Part shown: positions 1 to 13,440 of the stretch, piece after piece
Position numbering within the stretch: the first letter of the stretch is position 1
How the letters are laid out: every line of letters starts with the position of its first letter
Assembly: GCA_025890175.1 (NCBI GenBank)
Contig: JANPYM010000002.1
Span: 2,315,859 to 2,379,858, forward strand
DNA: 64,000 bases
Source: Ciborinia camelliae
Lineage: Eukaryota > Ascomycota > Leotiomycetes > Helotiales > Sclerotiniaceae
Direction: 5' to 3'
Notes under the pieces: generated by a model
What the model saw: only the letters and a program-made list of their open reading frames with translations
Told to the model about the DNA's origin: nothing
Databases searched by the model: none
Position numbers and translations under genes: made by a program

Positions 1-185
1 TATATATTTATTATATTTTATATAAATACATTTAAAAATTCGAAAAATTTAAATTTATATATATATATATTTATAATAAATCAAAAACTTTTATAATAAA
101 AATAAATTTAGAAATTCGTTTTACTAGTAAACTCTTAGCGGAGCGCTTTAATTATATAGAGTGGGTTTATAAAGCTAAGCTCTTT

Positions 186-1250
186 TTGAAGATAAATAGG
201 TTTATACCCTATATTAATAGTTTTGAACTAAATCCTAATAAAAGCTATTATTTTAATAATGGAGGAATATCTAAATTTAATAATTTATTAATAAAATTTA
301 AAAATAAAAAAAAAGAATTTAATAAAAATTCCAAAAAAGCTTTAGGAGTTATTAAATCGATTATAAATATTAATTTAGTAGATTAATTTAAAGACCAATT
401 GAACCCTGTAGAATTATAGAATTTAATTGAAAATCTTTTTAGTGAATCATCATTAAATTTAATTAGACGATATTTTAATAAATTAATAAATTTCAATTAT
501 AATAATTTTAAAAATATTGATAAATTTTTAAATCATATTATATTATTATATTTATTTTTAAAAAAATTAAATTATAAAATTTATAAATCTATTATAATTT
601 GAATAATATTTAATAAATTAAATGATTCGTTTGATTCGTTTAAATCAAGAAAAACAAAGGAATTATTAGTTTAATTAAAATTAAATCCCTCTAATATTGA
701 TTTAAATAAGCTTAGTTCAAATCTAATATTTGAAGAAACTAAACTAAAAGGGATTCAAAATAATTATTCAATTAATAAAATAATTAAACCCTAAAATACT
801 ATACCAAATTGTATGTTTTGTAATAGGAAGAAACATTTAAAATCTAAATACTTTAAAAAATACCCTAAACTATATAAGCTTAATTATTATAAAGATAAAA
901 AGGCTAATTTTTTAAACTTTAATAATAAAATTTATAAAAATCTAAAAACAAATCAAAATATTAAAAAAGTTTCAAAAAATTTGAATTCTAATACGAGTTC
1001 TAATCGAATTAATAAAATTAATAATAAAAATAATAATAAATTTAATAATAAATTTAATAATAAATTTAATAATAAAAATAAAAATAATAAAAATAATAAA
1101 AATAATAATAAAAATAATCAAAATAATTAAAAATCGAAGAATTTTGAATCAATTAATGAAATTTCTTCAAATATTGAAGATTTTGAATTATACGCTAATT
1201 CTAATAATATACATATTATAAACCTATTAACTAATTCATTAAAATCAAAA
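186..1250 (+). pseudogene. gag region of copia copy 1, RIP-inactivated
   Basis: Open pieces at 186-386 and 813-1130 are interrupted by TAA/TAG codons at positions where the paralogous copy reads Gln or Trp. The second piece holds a retroviral-type zinc knuckle, C-x2-C-x4-H with the last Cys read as Tyr (CMFCNRKKHLKSKY), followed by a Lys/Asn-rich tail. A TGT/TGC to TAT/TAC change is exactly a RIP transition. The minus-strand copy at 6642-7316 keeps that last Cys but has lost the first three ligands. Not translatable as it stands. Confidence 0.75.
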
Positions 1251-1259
1251 CCTAAAAAT

Positions 1260-4200
1260 AATATTATATTAAATTTAAAAACTATCAAACATTATTATTA
1301 TAATAAAAATTAATTAATTAATTTTAAAATATCTAAAAATCCATTTTTATATATTATTACAACTACAAAAAATCAAATTTTTATTAAAAAGTAAGGAGAT
1401 ATATTTATTATTTTAAATAATAATCGAAAAATATTAATTTAAAAAATTAAATATATATTTGATTTAAATTTTACATTAATTAATATTTAAAAAGCTGTTA
1501 TTTTAAAATAAATTAATATAATAAAACCCCCCCAGTATTAAAATCGATTTTATAAATTATAAATTAAATATTTATACTATCACAACTTAAATCGAATATA
1601 TTTTCTTTTTAAATTGCATTATTAATTTTAAATTTATAAATAAATATAAAAATAAAAATAAATTAATTAAAATAATTAATTAAATCAAATCTAATAAAAA
1701 ATTAAATATTTTAAATTTATAATATAAACGTTTAGAATATATTAATAGGGATTATATATTTAAATCAATATTATTAAATAATAATAATTTAAAATTAAAC
1801 CTTAATCCCTACTTATCATGCCCACACATAAAAATATATCAAAATATAAATAAAAATCTATTAATAATATTTAAAAATAAATTCGATATAATTAATATCA
1901 ATATATATAATCCACTTAAACCTAATTTAAAAAATAAAAGATATTTTATAATAATTTTTGATTAATATATAAAAGCTATATAGGTATACCCTATTAAATT
2001 TAAATCTAATATATTTAATATTTTAATTAATTTTTATAATTTAATTAATAATTAATTTAATATTAAATTAAAACGAATCAGGATTAATAATATATTAGAA
2101 TTTAAATCAAATAAATAGGATTTATTTATAAAAGATTAAAATATTATAATGAAATATATAAGCCTATATATGTATTTTCAAAATGGAATAGTTGAACAAT
2201 TAAATCGAATTTTACTTAAAACATTAATTAATTATATAATTGATTTAAAAATCCCTGTTTTTTTATAGCCTTATCTAATTAAAAATATTAATTTTATTAA
2301 AAATCATATTTATAATTGTATAATTAATATTACTTTATATACATATATATTTAATAAAAAACTTAATTTAAATTATATTAAAATATTAAATTTATTAGTA
2401 TTTATATTTAAATATAAAAAATAAAAAAATAAAAAATTAAAATTTAAAACTAAAAAAAATATATTAATAAATTTTGAATCCTCGAAAAACTTTATATTTT
2501 ATATATTAAATATTAGGAAAATTATAAATTTTAAGGATTTTATTATATATAAAAATCAATTATATTATAATAAAAATAAAAATAATAAATATACTAAAAA
2601 ATTTAATTTTAATTATAATAAAATTATTAATTATAATTAATTAAAATTAAATTTAAATAATTAAAATAATAATAATTTAAATCAAAATAATATTTAAAAT
2701 AATAATTTAAATTATAATTATAATTAAAATAATAATAATTTAAATCAAAATAATATTCAAAATAATGATTTAAATTATAATTATAATCAAAATAATAATT
2801 ATAATCGAAATAATAATTATAATCGAAATAATAATTATAATTGAAATAATAATTTAAATCCAAATAATGATTTAAATTAAAATAATAATTTAAATTAAAA
2901 TAATGATTTAAATCAAAATAATTTTAATAATTCAAATCAAGAAAATCTAAATAAATTATCTCCTATAATTGAAATACTATATAATCCTAATCTACCTACC
3001 CCAATTAAACAATCTAAACAATTAAAAAAAGTATTACCTAAAATTAATTTATATTATCTTATATATATAGCTTATATTAAATTATTAAATAATTAAGATT
3101 TAAAATTTAAAATTGATAAATACAATTAAAATAAAACTTTATTAGATTTTAATATTAAAAATCAAAATAATAAAATTATAATTAAAAAACCTAATAATAA
3201 TTTAATTAATTCTGAAATATATTTAAAAGCTATTAATTCAAAAAAAAAGAAATACTAAAATAAAACTATAAAATATAAAATTAAAATCTTTGAAAATAAT
3301 AATACATAAAAATTAATTAATAATTTTAATATTATTAAAATAAAATCTTTTAAAACTAAATAAATATATAAAATTAAAAATCTACCAAATAATTATATTA
3401 AATTTAAAACTAGATTTGTAACTAAAGAATTCGAATAATTATATGGATTAAATTATTTAAATACATTTACTAACATTATAAAACAAATAGCCTGGAAACT
3501 AATATTCGCACTAGCTATTAATAAATCCTAATATATATATAAAATCGATATAATATTAATATTTATACAGGGGAATATCGATATAAATTTATATATAATA
3601 CCATTTAAAATTTATAATATAAATAATAAAAATAATATAAATATTATTTTAAAATTAAATAAAACATTATATAAATTAAAACAATTTACTAAAATATAAT
3701 ATTTAATTTTAAAAAATATATTATATAATTTAAATTTTATTTTTTTAATATTTAATAAGTATATATTTATAAATAAAACTTCAAATTTAATTTTAAATAT
3801 ATATATTAATAATATTGCGATTATAGACCCTAGTAAAACTTTAATTAAAGATTTTATAAATAATTTAAAAAATTATTTAGATTTAAAAGATTTAGGCTTT
3901 ATACAAAATTATTTGGGTATTAATATTAAAAAAAATAATAATTATATTAAATTAAATTAAAAAAATTATATTAATAAATACTTAATTAATTTAAATTTAA
4001 ATAATTCCAATCCTATTAATACCCCTATAATATTTAAAAATAATATTAAGATAAATTACGAAAAAACAAATAAATCTAATATTAAATAAACCCAAAAAAC
4101 AATTGAAAAGCTTTTATATTTAGTTTTAAACATTAGGTGGAATATTACCTTTGCAATAATTAAATTAGCTCGATTCATTTCGAACCCTAGTGCCGATTAT

Positions 4201-4740
4201 ATAATTATGATTAAAAAAATATTTAGATATTTAAAAAATATTAAATTATTAAACATTAAATATAGCAAAGATTCTAATAATTATATACGAGAGTATTGCA
4301 ATGCTAATTATACAAAGAATCTAAATATTACAAAATCAATTAATAAATATATATTTATATATGCTAATAATCCAATTAATTAAAAAACTAAATTATAATT
4401 AGTAGTAACTTAAAATTCAGTTGAATTAAAGCTAATTACAATTAATTTAGTAGTAAAAGAAGTAATATATTTTTAAAAAATATTAATTAAATTAAATTAA
4501 TATAATCAAAATAAATTTCTTATATATTTAGATAATAAAATTATTATAAATATATTTAGAAACCTTATATTTTATAATAAAAACAAATATATATTTATAC
4601 ACTATTATTATATTAAAAATTTAATAAATAAGGGTTTAATTAATTTAAATTGAATTTTTTTTTCAAATTAATTAATAGATGGTTTAATTAAATTATTAAA
4701 TAAAATAAAATTATTTAAATTAATTAATTTAATTTAATAA
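1260..4740 (+). pseudogene. pol region of copia copy 1 (protease, integrase, RT, RNase H), RIP-inactivated
   Basis: The order integrase before RT defines Ty1/copia rather than gypsy. A protease remnant is near 1262-1500. Integrase is at about 1810-2420, with a QNGIVEQLNR segment near 2175; the third catalytic acid appears as Lys just before it. An Asn-rich linker covers 2640-2950. Reverse transcriptase of the RVT_2 type is at about 3395-4130, including an IYKIDIILIFIQGNID-like block. Its YVDD catalytic box reads YINN at 3802-3813, so both Asp residues have become Asn (GAT to AAT). RNase H follows at about 4130-4738 (WNITFAIIKLARF, then a Ser/Thr-Glu-rich active region). Stop codons are frequent. 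Confidence 0.8.
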
Positions 4741-4744
4741 TTAA

Positions 4745-5395
4745 TTATATATATATATATATAAATAAATATATATTAATAAAATTAATTGAATTAATTT
4801 TATTAATTTAATTATTAAAAATTAATATTAAAAAAAATAAAATTAAAAGATTTTATTCTAAAAAATATTAATTTTAAAAATAAAATTAATATTTATATAT
4901 ACTATATATATATATTCGTATTTTATTTTATTTCATTTTTATAAATTTATTTAAAAAATATATATATATATATAAATAAATATATATTAATAAAATTAAT
5001 TAAATTAATTTTATTAATTTAATTATTAAAAATTAATATTAAAAAAAATAAAAATCAAAAGATTTTTATTCTAAAAAATATTAATTTTAAAAATAAAATT
5101 GATATTTATATATACTATATATATATATTCGTATTTTATTTTATTTTATTTTTATAAATTTATTTAAAAAATATATATATATATATATAAATGAATATAT
5201 ATATTAATAAAATTAATTGAATTAATTTTATTAATTCAATTATTAAATTAATATTAAAAAAAATAAAAATCAAAAGATTTTTATTCTAAAAAATATTAAT
5301 TTTAAAAATAAAATCGATATTTATATATACTATATATACGTATTAATATTTTATTTTATTTTATTTTTATAAATTCATTTAAAATATTTATTTAA
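4745..5395 (+). repeat. Three tandem copies of a ~210-bp unit between pol and the 3' LTR
   Basis: Units starting near 4763, 4973 and 5188 share the block AATAAATATATATTAATAAA, then a TTTTATTCTAAAAAATATT block, then a TATATATA run. A similar series precedes the 3' LTR of the deletion derivative at 61320-61800, so it is a family feature of the 3' untranslated region and not a local accident. Confidence 0.75.
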
Positions 5396-5440
5396 TTTTA
5401 TTTTATCTTATTTTTTTAAAAGAAAGTTATTAAGGGGGTG

Positions 5441-5922
5441 TATTGTATTTTAATTAAAAATATAATATCTATCTTTTAATTAATTATATAATTTATTTAT
5501 TTAATTAAATATATTAATTAATTAATTAAATAATTAATAAATTATATATTTATTTAATTATATAGGGTATAATTAAATATACAATATAATAATACAAACT
5601 ACACAAACACATGCCTAATATGATTATTCGAATCATACAAGATTCTTTCAGAATTCGAAACGCTGTATTAGGAAAGATCGATTCTTTATTCAAATTTCAA
5701 TTGGAAAAAGCAATATAATAAAACATTTTATTTCGATTTTGATTTTTAATTCTATACCGCAATAATATTATTTTATATATTATATATAAATATATAATAT
5801 AACTATTATTATCTTTTAATATATTTAATCTATTTATAATGAAACCTGTATATTAACTAACTAGACACCCTGTACCACCGGCATATACCCCCTGTATATG
5901 CCTAAAATTCGAACTTGCAACA
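5441..5922 (+). repeat. 3' LTR of copia copy 1
   Basis: 482 bp, preceded by a polypurine tract. The terminal TGTTG expected from better-preserved copies reads TATTG here (a G-to-A change), and the right end is CAACA. Interior blocks such as the AGAATTCGAAACGCTGTATT segment match the LTRs at 20361-20817, 57694-58174 and 61845-62325. The next base (5923) is already internal sequence of the oppositely oriented copy 2. Confidence 0.85.
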
Positions 5923-6640
5923 AAATCAATTAAAATATTAAATATATTAAATTTAAATTTAATAAAATATATTTATATAGTTTTTATATATTAATTAGAA
6001 ATTGTTATAAAATACTTTTTATTTTTTAAATTAAATTTAAATGGATTATATATATTAATATTAATTATATTAAATTTATTTTTAAATATTATTAATAAAT
6101 TTTTATTTATATTTTAATATATTTTTGTATATAAGTATGATAAACAAAAATTAAAATTTAATTTTAAATTATTATTATTTAATAATATTGATTTAAATAT
6201 ATAATCCTTATTAATATATTTTAAACGTTTATATTATAAATTTAAAATATTTAATTTTTTATTAAATTCGATTTAATTAATTATTTTAATTAATTTATTT
6301 TTATTTTTATATTTATTTATAAATTTAAAATTAATAATATAATTTAAAAAAAAAGTATATTTAATTCAAATTGTAATAATATAAATATTTAATTTATAAT
6401 TTATAAAATCAATTTTAATATCAAAAAATTTTATTATACTAATTTATTTTAAAATAATAATTTTTTGAATACTAATTAATTTAGAATTTAAATCAGATAT
6501 ATATTTAATTCTTTGAATTAATATTTTTTAATTATTATTTAAAATAATAAATATATCCTCTTACTTCTTAATAAAAACCTAGTTCCCTACAACTATAGTA
6601 ATATATAAAAATAAATTTTTAAGTATTTTAAAATTAATTA
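5923..6640 (-). pseudogene. protease and partial integrase of copia copy 2
   Basis: The reverse complement aligns to copy 1 positions of about 1310-1990, including the segment just upstream of the first integrase Asp. There is no open frame, stops are numerous, and it is truncated at the junction with the copy 1 LTR. Confidence 0.6.
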
Positions 6641-6641
6641 A

Positions 6642-7800
6642 TTAATTTTTATTATAATAATAGTATTTGATAACTTCTAAATCTAATATAATATTATTTT
6701 TAGATTTTAATTTTAATAAATTAGTTAATAGATTTATAATATATATATTATTAAAAATAGTGTATAATTCAAAATCTTTAATATTTAAAAAAATTTTATT
6801 AATTAATTTAAAATTTTTCGATTTTTGATTATTTTGATTATTTTTATTATTATTTTTATTATTTTTATTATTTTTATTTTTATTATTAAATTTATTATTA
6901 AATTTATTATTATTTTTATTATTAATTTTATTAATTCGATTAGAACTTGTATTAGAATTCGAATTTTTTGAAACTTTTTTAATATTTTGATTTGTTTTTA
7001 GATTTTTATAAGTTTTATTATTAAGGTTTAAAGAATTAGCTTTTTTATTTTTATAATAATTAAGCTTATATAATTTAAAATATTTTTTAAAACATTTAAA
7101 TTTTAAATATTTTTTTTTATTATAAAATATATAATTTGGTATAGTATTTTGAGGTTTAATTATTTTATTAATTAAATAATTATTTTGAATTTTTTTTAGT
7201 CTAGTTTTTTTAAATATTAAATTTAAAATAAGCTTATTTAGATTAATATTAAAAGAATTTAATTTTAATTGAATTAATAATTTTTTTGTTTTTTTTGTTT
7301 TAAATAAATTAAACAAATTATTTAATCTATTAAATATTATTTAAATTATAATAAATTTATAAATTTTATAATTTAATTTTTTTAAAAATAAATATAATAA
7401 TATAATATAATTTAAAAATTTATTAATATTTTTAAAATTATTATAATTAAAATTTATTAATTTATTAAAATATTATTTAATTAAATTTAATAATAATTTA
7501 TTAAAAAGATTTTCAATTAAATTTTATAATTTTATAAGATTTAATTAATTTTTAAATCAATTTATTAAATTAATATTTATAATCAATTTAATAATCCTTA
7601 AAACTTTTTTAGAATTTTTATTAAATTCTTTTTTTTTATCTTTAAATTTTATTAATAAATTATTAAATTTAAATATTTCTATATTATTAAAATAATAGTT
7701 TTTATTAGAATCTAATTTGAAATTATTAATATAAGGTATAAACCTATCTATCTTTAAAAAAAGTTTAGTTTTATAAATTTATTTTATATAATTAAAACGC
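6642..7800 (-). pseudogene. gag of copia copy 2, RIP-inactivated
   Basis: The longest open stretch is 6642-7316 (224 codons). It parallels copy 1 gag: the zinc-knuckle region reads YIFYNKKKYLKFKC, where the first two Cys and the His are Tyr but the last Cys survives. The Lys/Asn-rich tail is shared. Upstream codons to about 7800 match the copy 1 gag start but contain stops. The two copies have independently lost different zinc ligands by RIP transitions. Confidence 0.7.
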
Positions 7801-7941
7801 CCTATTAAAAGTTTATTAATAAAACAAATTTCTGAATTTATTTTTATTATAAAAGTTTTTGATTTATTATAAATATATATATATATATATATATATAAAT
7901 TTAAATTTTTTGAATTTTTAAATATATTTATATAAAATACA

Positions 7942-7978
<37 letters not shown>

Positions 7979-8547
7979 TATAAATATAAATACAAAATTT
8001 AAATTTTAATAATGTTTTTATTTAAGTTTTATAAATATTTAATTTAATAAATTCGAAAATAATAAATAATTCAAAAACTTTTGTATAATACTAATTCAAA
8101 AAATTCAAAAAATACGAATATTTTTAATTATTTTTAATATTAATGATTTTAATATTTTTTAATATTTTCAATATTTTTTAATATTTTTTAATATTTTTAA
8201 TATTTTTTGAAAATAAAATGAATTTTTAAATTATATAAAATATAAAGCAGGGTACTAATTATATTGGAATACGTACTAAACGAAATCTCTAACATACATA
8301 TTTTAAAACACCTCATTAATTATGCGAACTCGATGCTGATTGAATGGTTCAAAAGTACGTAAGGTCTGTGCGGGACCATCAATTGAAAAAAACTTTAAAA
8401 GGTATATAATATCTACAAAACAATATATAAACTATAATTAAAATTGATAAGCTTATTAATTAGATTGATAGCTTTTTAATGATATAATTTTTATGTTTAT
8501 ATGATTTGTAGTTGTTGAAAAATTTATTATTGAAGATTTTTTGATTT

Positions 8548-8654
8548 TGTTGAAAGTAACTAGAGCCGTACAGATCGCGAAGCGGGCCGTAGGCCTAATT
8601 CGGTCTAGCGTTTTTTTAAGCTTAAATAGCATACAAAGGTTACTATAAAACAGA

Positions 8655-8655
<1 letters not shown>
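8548..8655 (-). mobile_element. Truncated copy of the 177-bp LTR-like hairpin element
   Basis: This begins TGTTGAAAGTAACTAGAGCC and matches, in reverse orientation, the end of the complete unit at 13441-13617 through the shared GCGAAGCGGGCCGTAGGCCT block and the TTAAGCTTAAATAGCATACA block. The other end is lost in the adjoining GAAAT-type repeat. Confidence 0.65.
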
Positions 8656-8825
<170 letters not shown>

Positions 8826-8989
8826 TAAATAATAAAAGAAAATAATTAAAAAGAATAATTAAAAAATAAATTAAATTAAAAGAAATAATAAATTAAAATA
8901 AAAGAAAGAAATAATTAATAAAAGAATAATAATAAATAATAAATAAATAATAAGTTTTATTAAAAAATAAAACAAAAGGATTAAGAAAG

Positions 8990-9250
8990 GAATGAATAAA
9001 AGGAATTAATAAAAAGAATTAATAAAAAGAATTAATAAAAAGAATTAATAAAAAGAATTAATAAAAAGAATTAATAAAAAGAATTAATAAAAAGAATTAA
9101 TAAAAAGAATTAATAAAAAGAATTAATAAAAAGAATTAATAAAAAGAATTAATAAAAAGAATTAATAAAAAGAATTAATAAAAAGAATTAATAAAAAGAA
9201 TTAATAAAAAGAATTAATAAAAAGAATTAATAAAAAGAATTAATAAAATA
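8990..9250 (+). repeat. Tandem array of a 13-bp unit (AGAATTAATAAAA), about 19 copies
   Basis: Almost invariant copies. The uniformity contrasts with the diverged sequence around it, which indicates recent expansion or homogenisation after RIP. Confidence 0.9.
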
Positions 9251-9549
9251 GTATAATAAAAAGATTAATAAAACAAATAAAAAAAGAATAAAAGCAAAAT
9301 TAAAAAATAATTAAATAAATTGATAAAAAAGTTAAAAGGTTAAAAAGAAAGAAAATTAAATATAAATATAAATGTAGAAATTTTGAAAATATTAATTAAT
9401 AATTAAAAAGAATTAAAAGAAAAATAAATAAAGATTTTTATAAAGAATTAAAAGAATGAAAAATATAAAATAAAAATATAAAAGATATAAATTATATAAT
9501 TTTTATAAATAATAAATAAAAACATTAAAAAAAATTAAAAGAAAATTGA

Positions 9550-9785
9550 AAAAATTAAAAAATAAAAAAAATAATTAAAAGAATTAAAAAAGAATTAAAA
9601 AAAATAATAAAAAAAATAATAAAAAAAATAATAAAAAAATAATAAAAAAAATAATAAAGAAAATAATAAAAAAAATAATAAAAAAAATTATAAAAAGAAT
9701 AATAAAACAAAAAATAAAACAAAAAATAAAACAAAGAATAAAACAAAGAATAAAAAATGGAATAAAAAAAGTAAAAATGAAAAAT
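9550..9785 (+). repeat. A-rich AATAAAAAAA-type and AACAAAAAAT-type simple repeat
   Basis: Runs of 8-10-bp A-rich units at about 9600-9770. Low complexity. Confidence 0.8.
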
Positions 9786-10039
9786 AAAAAGTAAAGATAT
9801 AAAAGAATATTATTTATATAAAATTTAGAAATAATAATTAATAATAAAAAGATTAAAAAAAAGTGAAAATAGAAAAAGAGAAAGAAAAAGAAAAGAAAAA
9901 AGAAAAAGAAATATATAAATTATATAAATTTTAAAAATAATAATTAATAATAGAAATTAAAACAATTAATATTTTAAATATAATAAAATTAAAAATTATA
10001 TTATATTTTTAAAATAATTAATTATTTCTTATTATTTTT

Positions 10040-10150
10040 ATAATTATAAAGAAATCTATTATTATTAATTATTTTATTAATTATTTTATTAATTATTCTA
10101 TTAATTATTTTATTAATTATCTTATTAATTATCTTATTAATTATTTTATT
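10040..10150 (+). repeat. Tandem array of a 12-bp unit (TTAATTATTTTA)
   Basis: Eight or nine copies with rare C substitutions, ending directly at the GC-rich island that starts at 10151. Confidence 0.8.
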
Positions 10151-10320
10151 TGGCAAAAAGCGAATTTTGCGAATAGCTTCAATATTATCAGATTAGGTAT
10201 CTGATAGCCTCCGGCAGACGAGCTGCGCCGTAGGTCCTAAGGTGCCCTGAAAAATGATTCGACGAGCGCAGCGGGGCGAATCGTTTTTCCGGCACCGAGG
10301 GGCCGGAGGCAAAGCTCGTA
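10151..10320. mobile_element. GC-rich hairpin island (type C)
   Basis: 170 bp of about 50% GC between stretches that are more than 90% AT. Visible stems include GCGAA with TTTGC-type arms, a TATCAGAT/ATCTGATA pair, a long-range GCCTCCGG/CCGGAGGC pair enclosing most of the island, GGTGCC/GGCACC, and an AATGATTCG/CGAATCGTT pair. The nested arms suggest one large folded structure. No family is recognised; it is grouped here with the other hairpin islands by architecture only. Confidence 0.5.
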
Positions 10321-11276
10321 CTAATATAATATAATATTAATATTAATATTAAATTAATATTATAAATACAAAATATTGATATAATATTAATTTAATATTA
10401 ATATAATATTAATATAATACAATTTTAATATTAAACTAATTATCTTTTAATATAAAATTAAGTTAGAGTATCTTAGTATAAGATATAATATTATATTATT
10501 CACTATAAATAATATAATTGTATAGATATAATATCTAAGGATTTAATTTTATATGTTCAATTAAGTTTAGTTTCAAAAATGTAAATCTTAAAGTTTAGTA
10601 TTTATAATTGAATTAAATTTAAATTATAATTTAATTAAAATTTAATAAAATAAATTAAAAAATTAATTAAAAATTTTGAAAATAAATAAATATTATAAAT
10701 AATTAATTAATTATAAATCAAAAATTTATATATATATATATAAGTATATTAATATTATATATATATAGATAAAATCCCTATTATATATGTATATACAAAG
10801 TTTTTGGTATATGTAGGGGATTAATAATAATATTATATATAATATAAAGATTAATATAATTTATAAATTTATTAAAATTAATTAGATTTATCAAAATAAT
10901 TGTTAAATTTTAATAGTAAATTAGTTTATTAAATATAATTCTAGCGTATTATATAATTTTTTCAAAATCCGATTTTTTTGGTATATTATTTTTAATATCA
11001 AACAAAATCGAAATTCAAATCAAAATCCTAATTAAATAATCGAATTTAAATTCGAAGCTTAGTTTAAAATATATTTCGAAATTGTATTTGATAATAGGGG
11101 TTATAATTTCAATTGATTTAATTAAATAAATTTTAATTTGTTTTAAAAATATTTTTAATAAAAATAAAATATATAATTATAATTTAATTGATTTATAATA
11201 TTAATTTAATAAAATTAATTTATTAAAATCAATTTTTTAAATTTAATGTGTATATATTTATATTGGGCTTATAATT

Positions 11277-11756
11277 TGTTGCAAATTCAAATTTTAAATA
11301 TATATAAGAAATATATATTGGTGGTATAGGGTATTTAATTGGTTAATACATATTTTTTATTATAAATAAATTAAATATTAAGAAATAATAATAATTATAT
11401 TATATATTTATATATAATATATAAAATAATATTATTGCGGTACAAAATCAAAAATCAGAATCGAAATGAAATATTCTATTATATTGCTTTTTTTAACTAA
11501 AATTCGAACAAAGAATTAATTTTTCCTAATGTAGCGTTTTAAATTCTGAAAGAACTCTATACAATTCGAATAATCGTACTAGGTATATGTTCACGTAGTT
11601 CGTACTATTATACTGTATATTTAATTATACCCTATATAATGAAATAAATATATAATTTATTAATTATTTAATTAATTAATTAATATATTTAATTAAATAA
11701 ATAAATTATATAATTAATTAAAAGATAGATATTATATATTTAATTAAAATACAATA
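11277..11756 (-). repeat. 5' LTR of copia copy 2
   Basis: 480 bp, TGTTG at the left and CAATA (from CAACA) at the right. It contains the reverse complement of the same internal blocks as the other copia LTRs, including the AATACAGTATAAT and GTTTTAAATTCTGAAAGAAC regions. RIP is heavier here than in the solo LTR at 20361. Confidence 0.8.
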
Positions 11757-13440
11757 AAAATAAATAAAAATATTAATAATAAATATTAAATCATTATTAT
11801 TCACTTATAAGATTTATATATTTATAATATTTTGCAAATAATGTATAAATAAAATAATAATTATTAATTGGGATAATTAAATATTTTAACTTGGTTAAAA
11901 CAAATTATTATCCAAAAATTGATTTTATTTAATTAACTTTTATTATCAAAATAGTTTTATTAAAATAAATCTAAATTTAATAAAACCATTAATTAATTAT
12001 ATTATACAAATTTTATTTATTATATCAAATAATTTGAATAACTTTATTTATCTACCAATACAATTGTTTTTTTTTTTTATTAATATTTTAGTATTTAGGA
12101 ATAAATTATATATTGATTCTATATTCAATCTATTTTATTATTTCAAAACATTTAATATTATTTGTTTAATTTTTAATTTATATAATTTGTTTATAATTTT
12201 TTTAATAATTTTTAATTATTGTAATATCAATAATATTAAAATATTAAGCTTACTCATCCAAGAATATATTTCAAAAATTAAAAAAATTAGAATTAAATTA
12301 TTAAATTTTACTAAATTATTAATAATTTTAATAATTATTTATAATTTTATTTTTTTAATTATTTTTAATTTTTTTATTTTTTTATTAATAATATTATATA
12401 TTTATTATAATATAAAGTAATAATATTTAATAATCCTAATAAATTAATATATTTTAATTAATATATTTTTAATTTTAATTAATATTGTATTAATATATTA
12501 AATAAATTTTTTATTAATAAAATTTTTATTGATATTATAAATAATATAATCTAAAAATTTTATATATATATTTATCCAATATTTTTTTCAAATATTTTAA
12601 ATATAGCAAATATTAATATTATTAAGCTATTAAATTATTTAAAATTAAATTTTTTTATTAATTATGTAAAAAATAAACTTTTTTTTAATATAAAAGATAT
12701 TTATTATAATTAAATAATTAAAATTAATATCCTTATAAAAATTAAATTTAAATCTTTTAGGAGATTTTTTATATTTCTAATAATATTTATAAAATCTAAT
12801 AAAATTTTTTAAATTATTTTAAATAATATTTTTATATTTTATTTTTTGAAATATTTAATATTAAAAACAAATTTAGTAATATTAATTTTAATTAAATTAA
12901 TATTAATATTCTTAAATATATATTTATAGGCCAAATATTACTTTCATTTTATTATTAAACATTATACTATATCGAAATTGATTATAATATTATAAAACTT
13001 TTAATTATTATATTTAATTATATAAATCTTGAAAACGTTTTTGGGAATATTAAAAAAAAAGGATTATATAAAATTAATATTATTGATTAAGGTATATAAA
13101 AAAATTAATTTAAAAAGATTTATTATAATTATTTTATTATTAATTAATTTATATAAAATAAAAAATATATTAGATTTTTTATCTTTATCAAAATTTAATT
13201 TATATTATTTAAAAAAAATATTAATCTTATTATTAATAATATTTTGTAAAATCGATTTTTTATAATTTAAAAAAAATTATTTAAATATTTTATTAAACTT
13301 ATTATTTAATTTAAAATATTTTATTTTAAATCTTTATTTTGATATATTTTGTTTTTTTTATTATATTTAATAAATTAATATTTCAATTATTTATAAATAA
13401 AATATTTTTAATTTTTTAAATAAAAATAATTATTATAATT
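11757..13440. other. AT-rich degraded DNA, no functional gene
   Basis: Roughly 85-90% A+T. Two open stretches on the + strand (12034-12420 and 13029-13265) have transposon-relic character: long runs of Ile, Leu, Phe, Asn and Lys consistent with RIP of a former coding sequence. I could not assign the original family. Confidence 0.5.

Larger units (their letters stand above)
1..5922 (+). mobile_element. RIP-degraded Ty1/copia LTR retrotransposon, copy 1 (left end outside window)
   Basis: Read through the many stop codons, the + strand shows the copia order: gag with a zinc knuckle, protease, integrase, an Asn-rich linker, reverse transcriptase, RNase H, a short 3' tandem repeat, a purine tract (AAGGGGG near 5432-5438) and an LTR. 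The 5' LTR and the gag start lie left of the window. Nearly every C and G in coding positions that could mutate to T or A has done so, which is typical of RIP. The element lies inside a second copy of the same family in the opposite orientation (continuing from 5923), so it is the younger of the two insertions. Confidence 0.85.

Noticed and set aside
813..1130. Short gag frame as an intact gene
   Set aside because: It is bounded by RIP stops, lacks a zinc ligand and continues homologously beyond the stop; treated as part of a pseudogene.
8990..9250. CRISPR-like array
   Set aside because: 13-bp units are directly adjacent with no spacers; a plain minisatellite in a fungal genome.
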